Shown: positions 33,492-36,666 of the stretch, piece by piece
How positions within the stretch are numbered: the stretch's first letter is position 1
How the letters are laid out: every line of letters begins with the position of its first letter
Source of the DNA: Lachnospiraceae bacterium
GTDB lineage: Bacteria > Bacillota > Clostridia > Lachnospirales > Lachnospiraceae
Length of the DNA stretch: 36,666 bases
Assembly (NCBI GenBank): GCA_017461725.1
Contig: JAFTXG010000013.1
Span: 1-36,666 of the forward strand
Direction of reading: 5' to 3'
Translations under genes and position numbers: made by a program
Notes under the pieces: generated by a model
Told to the model about the DNA's origin: nothing
The model's input: only the letters and a program-made list of their open reading frames with translations
Databases searched by the model: none

Positions 33492-33521
33492 TTGACAGAA
33501 AGCCTCCTCCCATAGTATAAC
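33492..33521 (+). promoter_or_regulatory. trpS promoter
   Basis: TTGACA at 33492-33497, an 18-nt spacer and TATAAC at 33516-33521. Transcription starts near 33528, giving a T-box leader of about 355 nt before trpS. Confidence 0.82.
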
Positions 33522-33537
33522 ATTCTTATGAAAACCG

Positions 33538-33787
33538 TTGAAGAAGAGTAGTACCCTGTGATAAGCAGTACAGAGAGCCGCGGATGGTGGGATCGGGGCA
33601 TGTGGATACAGGCGAATGGACTTTGGAGGTGAACCGGAGAGGATACTCCGTTATCAACGTCGGCATATAGAGGTGGAGACACCGAGGTATGCGCTTAAGA
33701 GGGTACGACGAGTACCAAGCTGGGTGGCACCGCAGGAGATTTAATCGGCTCCTGTCCCTGCAAGTATGTGGGGACAGGGGCTTTTTA
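33538..33787 (+). promoter_or_regulatory. T-box leader for trpS, Trp (UGG) specifier
   Basis: Stem I shows the T-box hallmarks: AGTAGTACC near 33546, AGAGAGCC near 33570, GGATGGTG near 33580 and the GAA-TGG-A specifier with TGG at 33617-33619. The conserved T-box GGGTGGCACCGC is at 33722-33733. The terminator stem is 33748-33759 with 33770-33781 (12 bp, two G-T), then TTTTT. The antiterminator uses CAGGAG (33733-33738) pairing CTCCTG (33749-33754). Uncharged tRNA-Trp should bind through TGG and its 3' end, preventing termination. The amino acid matches the downstream trpS. Confidence 0.93.
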
Positions 33788-33883
33788 CGATGAAAGTAAG
33801 CCATGCAGACGAGACTGCGCTGTGCTTGCACAAGTACAGGCACGGCTATCATCCCATTATGATGAAATTTGGAGGAAAGAAAA

Positions 33884-34888
33884 ATGATCGATGGCAAGAA
33901 AACATTATTCAGCGGTATGCAGGCAACCGGAAACCTGACTCTGGGAAATTATCTGGGTGCGCTGAAAAACTGGGTTACTTTAAATGAAGAGTATGAGTGC
34001 TTTTTCTGTGTGGTGGATGAGCATTCTATCACCGTGCGTCAGAATCCCGCGGAGCTGAGGAAACGCTCCAGAGACCTTTTGATGCTTTATATCGCAGCCG
34101 GTCTGGACCCGGAGAAAAACTGTATCTATTACCAGTCCCATGTGTCCGCTCACGCGGAGCTGGCATGGATTTTGAACTGCTACACCTATATGGGCGAGCT
34201 GAGCCGCATGACCCAGTTTAAGGATAAATCCGCAAAGCATGCTGACAATATCAATGCAGGTCTGTTCACCTACCCTGTGCTGATGGCGGCTGATATTCTG
34301 CTGTTCCAGGCGGATGTGGTGCCGGTCGGTATCGATCAGATGCAGCATCTGGAGCTGACCCGCGACATTGCCAACCGTTTCAACGGTGTTTATGGTGACG
34401 TGTTTACCATTCCCGAGGCTTACATCGGAAAGGTCGGCGCGAAGATCATGAGTCTTCAGGAGCCCACCAAGAAGATGAGTAAGTCCGATGAAAATGCAAA
34501 CGCCAGCATCTATCTGATGGACGATATGGACACCATCATGCGCAAGTGCAAGCGCGCGGTGACCGATTCTCTGGCGCAGATCCGCTACAGCGAGGAGCAG
34601 CCCGGTGTGAAGAACCTGATCGATATCTACAGTGCATGTACCGGAAAGACCCCCGCCGAGGTGGAGCGCGAGTTCGACGGAAAGGGCTACGGCGATTTCA
34701 AACTGGCGGTTGGAGAGTCTGTCTGCTCAGTGCTGAAGCCTCTTCAGGAGGAGCACGCGCGCCTGGCGAAGGATAAGGCCTATGTGGATCAGATCATCAA
34801 GAACAACGCGGAGAAGGCTGGCTACTACGCCAACAAGACACTGCGCAAGGTACAGAAAAAAATCGGATTCCCCGAGAGAGTGAGATAA
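33884..34888 (+). CDS. trpS: Tryptophan--tRNA ligase
   Basis: 334 residues. Class I signatures: the HIGH-like TGNLTLGNYLGA at about 15-26 and KMSKS in KKMSKSDENANAS near 193. PVGIDQMQHLELTRDIA and the C-terminal helical domain follow. It charges tRNA-Trp. The ATG at 33884 is preceded by GGAGG; a TTG 15 nt upstream is less likely. The T-box leader with a Trp specifier controls it. The amidase gene follows 6 nt after its stop, so they may be cotranscribed. Confidence 0.97.
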   Translation: MIDGKKTLFSGMQATGNLTLGNYLGALKNWVTLNEEYECFFCVVDEHSITVRQNPAELRKRSRDLLMLYIAAGLDPEKNCIYYQSHVSAHAELAWILNCYTYMGELSRMTQFKDKSAKHADNINAGLFTYPVLMAADILLFQADVVPVGIDQMQHLELTRDIANRFNGVYGDVFTIPEAYIGKVGAKIMSLQEPTKKMSKSDENANASIYLMDDMDTIMRKCKRAVTDSLAQIRYSEEQPGVKNLIDIYSACTGKTPAEVEREFDGKGYGDFKLAVGESVCSVLKPLQEEHARLAKDKAYVDQIIKNNAEKAGYYANKTLRKVQKKIGFPERVR

Positions 34889-34894
34889 TGGAGA

Positions 34895-35887
34895 ATGGGG
34901 AATAGAAGAGAGGAACATTATCGTCGACTCCAGATGGTGTTAAAATGGATGCTGGCTGTCAACCTGATTCTGGTCGGGATCGTGGTGATGCTGGGCGTGA
35001 GAACGGCAGTGCTGAGTCGCGAGGTAAAGCAGCTGGCTGAACAGCTGGAAACCGTGGCACCGGATTTTGGCGGTGGGACAGATGGCGAGAGCGATGGTCT
35101 ATCGGGCATAGAGACCGATGAGCCGGATGAGTCTGATGAGGGCTCAGCTTCGAAAGCGGATCAGAGTACCGAAAGCACAACGGCAGAGGATCTTGAGGTG
35201 AATGCGACCGAGGAGGAGTCGGATGAAGAACAGATGACGGAAGAACCCACTGCCGAGGTGCCTGCCACCGAAGCATCGGTGACTGAGCCACCGAATGAAG
35301 TCGGGCTACGCAATTATATTGTCTGTCTGGATGCAGGACATGGCGGTCCCGGAGGAAAGGGTGCTACCTCTCCGCTTGACGGCAGAATAGAGAGTCATGA
35401 CACACTGAAATTGACACTGGCTGTGCAGAGAGCGTTGGAATCGTACAGTGACATCACCGTCGTGATGACCCGTACTGAGGACGTGGAGGTGGATAATGGT
35501 GTCAGAGCGCAGATTGCAAATGACGCAAATGCTGATCTTTTCGTATCGTTCCACCGCAATTCCAACACCAGCGGTGACAAGGGCGGTGTCGAGGGCTGGA
35601 TTCACAGCAGCAATCCCAGCGACAGCCGGGCGGCGGGAGAACTGATCCTGGCGGCCATGGAAAAGGTCGGAGTGACTTACAATTATGGTGTGAAGAGTGG
35701 GACCTGGGATGAGCCGGATGTGAATTATAAGATTATTCGGCTGGCAGAGATGCCTGCAGTGCTTCTGGAAGTGGGGTATCTGAATTATGCCAGAGATAAC
35801 GAGCTTTACGATCAGAATTATGAGGCTTATGGAAGGGCTACAGCCGAGGCAATCTATACCTGGTTGAAAGATTGGGTGGTACGCTGA
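34895..35887 (+). CDS. N-acetylmuramoyl-L-alanine amidase (amidase_3), membrane-anchored
   Basis: 330 residues. An N-terminal membrane anchor (about 14-38, LKWMLAVNLILVGIVVMLG) is followed by a long acidic, low-complexity linker (about 50-140, rich in E, D, S and T). The catalytic amidase_3 domain (about 143-330) has the zinc ligands in DAGHGG, the ESHD segment and SFHRN, and the catalytic Glu in LLEVGYLNYARD. It cuts the bond between muramic acid and L-Ala in the cell wall. The start codon overlaps no strong ribosome binding site; ATG 34934 is an alternative. It follows trpS by 6 nt. The acidic linker may set reach through the wall. Confidence 0.88.
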   Translation: MGNRREEHYRRLQMVLKWMLAVNLILVGIVVMLGVRTAVLSREVKQLAEQLETVAPDFGGGTDGESDGLSGIETDEPDESDEGSASKADQSTESTTAEDLEVNATEEESDEEQMTEEPTAEVPATEASVTEPPNEVGLRNYIVCLDAGHGGPGGKGATSPLDGRIESHDTLKLTLAVQRALESYSDITVVMTRTEDVEVDNGVRAQIANDANADLFVSFHRNSNTSGDKGGVEGWIHSSNPSDSRAAGELILAAMEKVGVTYNYGVKSGTWDEPDVNYKIIRLAEMPAVLLEVGYLNYARDNELYDQNYEAYGRATAEAIYTWLKDWVVR

Positions 35888-35915
35888 AATATTTAAAGTA
35901 TTTTGGAAAATGAAC

Positions 35916-35945
35916 TTGAAATATTGCGGTAAAGTGTGTTATACT
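35916..35945 (+). promoter_or_regulatory. Promoter of the Lrp/AsnC regulator gene
   Basis: TTGAAA at 35916-35921, an 18-nt spacer and TATACT at 35940-35945, with TGT directly upstream as an extended -10. The leader to ATG 36032 is about 80 nt. Confidence 0.75.
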
Positions 35946-36031
35946 CACATTGTTGTGTAAACGCATGACTGTGTTCAAAACCTGCAGCGAGGACAAGCAA
36001 CTGTGGATTTTGTGTATGGAGGCTAAAAGAT

Positions 36032-36481
36032 ATGGACAAGATGGATTACGCAATTCTGAAAAGCTTGCGTGAAAATGCGAGAAATACTGCTTCTACGATT
36101 GGAAAGGAGATTCACCTTTCTGTATCTGCGGTGCTGGAGCGTATTCGCAAGATGGAGAGTACCGGCCTGATCAAGCAGTACACCATCGTGGTTGATCAGG
36201 AAAAGCTGGGGAATAACATGACTGCACTGATGGAAGTAAAAATGGCGCATCCCAAGTATTATGAGGGGATTATTGATGCCATCAGAAACAATGAAAATAT
36301 CGTATCCTGCCATTTGATCGCAGGTGATTATGATTTGTTGCTGACGATTTATTGTCGTTCCGCAGAGCATCTGGAGCAGGTGCATCGCATGGTGATGGCT
36401 CATGAGGGCGTTACATCGACCAAGACAAACGTGGTATTGAGAACTGCAAAGAACAACTATTGTTCGATTCCGGAAGAATAA
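36032..36481 (+). CDS. Lrp/AsnC-family transcriptional regulator
   Basis: 149 residues. An N-terminal winged helix-turn-helix (MDYAILKSLRENARNTASTI, VSAVLERIRKMESTGLI) is followed by the RAM ligand/oligomerisation domain (MEVKMAHPKYYEGIIDAI, SCHLIAGDYDLLLTIYC, LEQVHRMVMAHEGVTSTKTN). It probably senses an amino acid and forms dimers or octamers. GGAGG lies about 10 nt upstream of the ATG. A strong terminator follows. Target genes are not evident. Confidence 0.93.
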   Translation: MDKMDYAILKSLRENARNTASTIGKEIHLSVSAVLERIRKMESTGLIKQYTIVVDQEKLGNNMTALMEVKMAHPKYYEGIIDAIRNNENIVSCHLIAGDYDLLLTIYCRSAEHLEQVHRMVMAHEGVTSTKTNVVLRTAKNNYCSIPEE

Positions 36482-36500
36482 ATCTTATATCTGACTGATT

Positions 36501-36532
36501 ACCTGCACGGGCCATTTCCGTGCAGGTTTTTT
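36501..36532 (+). terminator. Rho-independent terminator after the Lrp gene
   Basis: ACCTGCACGG (36501-36510) pairs with CCGTGCAGGT (36518-36527) around the loop GCCATTT, then TTTTT. Confidence 0.94.
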
Positions 36533-36540
36533 GTCTATCG

Positions 36541-36666
36541 AAAACCACGCGATAGTCGCGTGGTTCCGTAGAGCTTTAGCGATGTATTAAGACAAAAAAC
36601 TCCTAATGTGTATAATGAAGGCGTGACCTGCCAGTTACGCCGAATTAACACATTAGGAGGACAGTA
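36541..36666 (+). mobile_element. Probable IS200/IS605-type left end and transposase leader (partial)
   Basis: A 10-bp hairpin with a 3-nt loop, AACCACGCGA-TAG-TCGCGTGGTT (36543-36565), resembles the subterminal hairpins of IS200/IS605 ends. After it come TTAAGA (36587-36592), an 18-nt spacer and TATAAT (36611-36616). A second hairpin is GGCGTGAC/GTTACGCC (36620-36641). A 12-bp perfect inverted repeat (36600-36611 with 36648-36659) ends in AGGAGG at the window edge, ahead of a presumed gene start. The transposase lies outside, so the type is inferred from structure. Confidence 0.55.

Noticed and set aside
33317..33520. 67-codon frame between luxS and trpS
   Set aside because: No ribosome binding site or recognisable domain; it overlaps two promoters.
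1..36666. CRISPR array or prophage
   Set aside because: No regularly spaced repeats with unique spacers and no phage structural genes are seen. The only tandem arrays are the short repeats listed.

Overview
The window looks like a chromosomal segment of an anaerobic, gut-type Clostridia, most likely Lachnospiraceae. The grounds are: Gram-positive style ribosome binding sites (AGGAGG-like) and consensus TTGACA/TATAAT promoters; tRNAs without encoded CCA; a Trp T-box leader; SpoVG; paired GlgC/GlgD; an anaerobic sulfatase-maturase type radical SAM enzyme; ferredoxins; and an L-fucose catabolic operon. No taxonomic marker beyond the last 78 bases of a 23S rRNA is present, so the family assignment is inference.

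Layout. 1-668: end of an rRNA operon (23S 3' end, no 5S before the tRNAs), then tRNA-Asn, -Met(CAT), -Asp, -Val, -Leu and a strong terminator. 725-2779: a consensus promoter with repeated upstream elements drives two TIM-barrel sugar phosphate isomerase/epimerase-like proteins. 2825-5450: rho with a long disordered insertion, then a small polyferredoxin. 5389-10757: a DNA-repair block. A LexA-type box lies between two near-perfect divergent promoters; leftward dinB, an SDR, a YhaO/SbcD-like nuclease and a short YhaN/Rad50-like ATPase are tightly packed, and rightward is ogt. 10898-13541: a DUF4342-like membrane protein and an OmpR-type two-component pair. 13896-16811: a PlsC-like acyltransferase fused to a zinc ribbon, an anSME-type radical SAM protein and the decayed tail of a GH3 beta-glucosidase. 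16890-18281: asnS on the minus strand.

18471-24068 is the most distinctive accessory locus. A strong promoter with a roughly 240-nt leader precedes a large secreted isopeptide/pilin-domain adhesin, three TasA/CalY-like proteins with SipW-type signal peptides, and a dedicated Ser/His SipW signal peptidase. It has the logic of the Bacillus tapA-sipW-tasA matrix-fibre operon but a different composition: a big adhesin without a visible sortase signal, and a two-domain, C-terminally membrane-anchored TasA-like protein.

24138-26985: glgC-glgD (glycogen precursor synthesis) and spoVG with a terminator. 27008-32761: an L-fucose cluster with a divergent AraC-type regulator, a rhamnulokinase-family kinase, fucI, fucA and fucU; a repeated 16-bp element overlaps both divergent promoters. 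32795-36532: luxS (minus), Trp T-box plus trpS, an amidase_3 cell-wall hydrolase, and an Lrp/AsnC regulator. 36541-36666: what looks like the left end of an IS200/IS605-type element whose 12-bp inverted repeat would hide the transposase ribosome binding site only in read-through transcripts. The transposase itself lies beyond the window.
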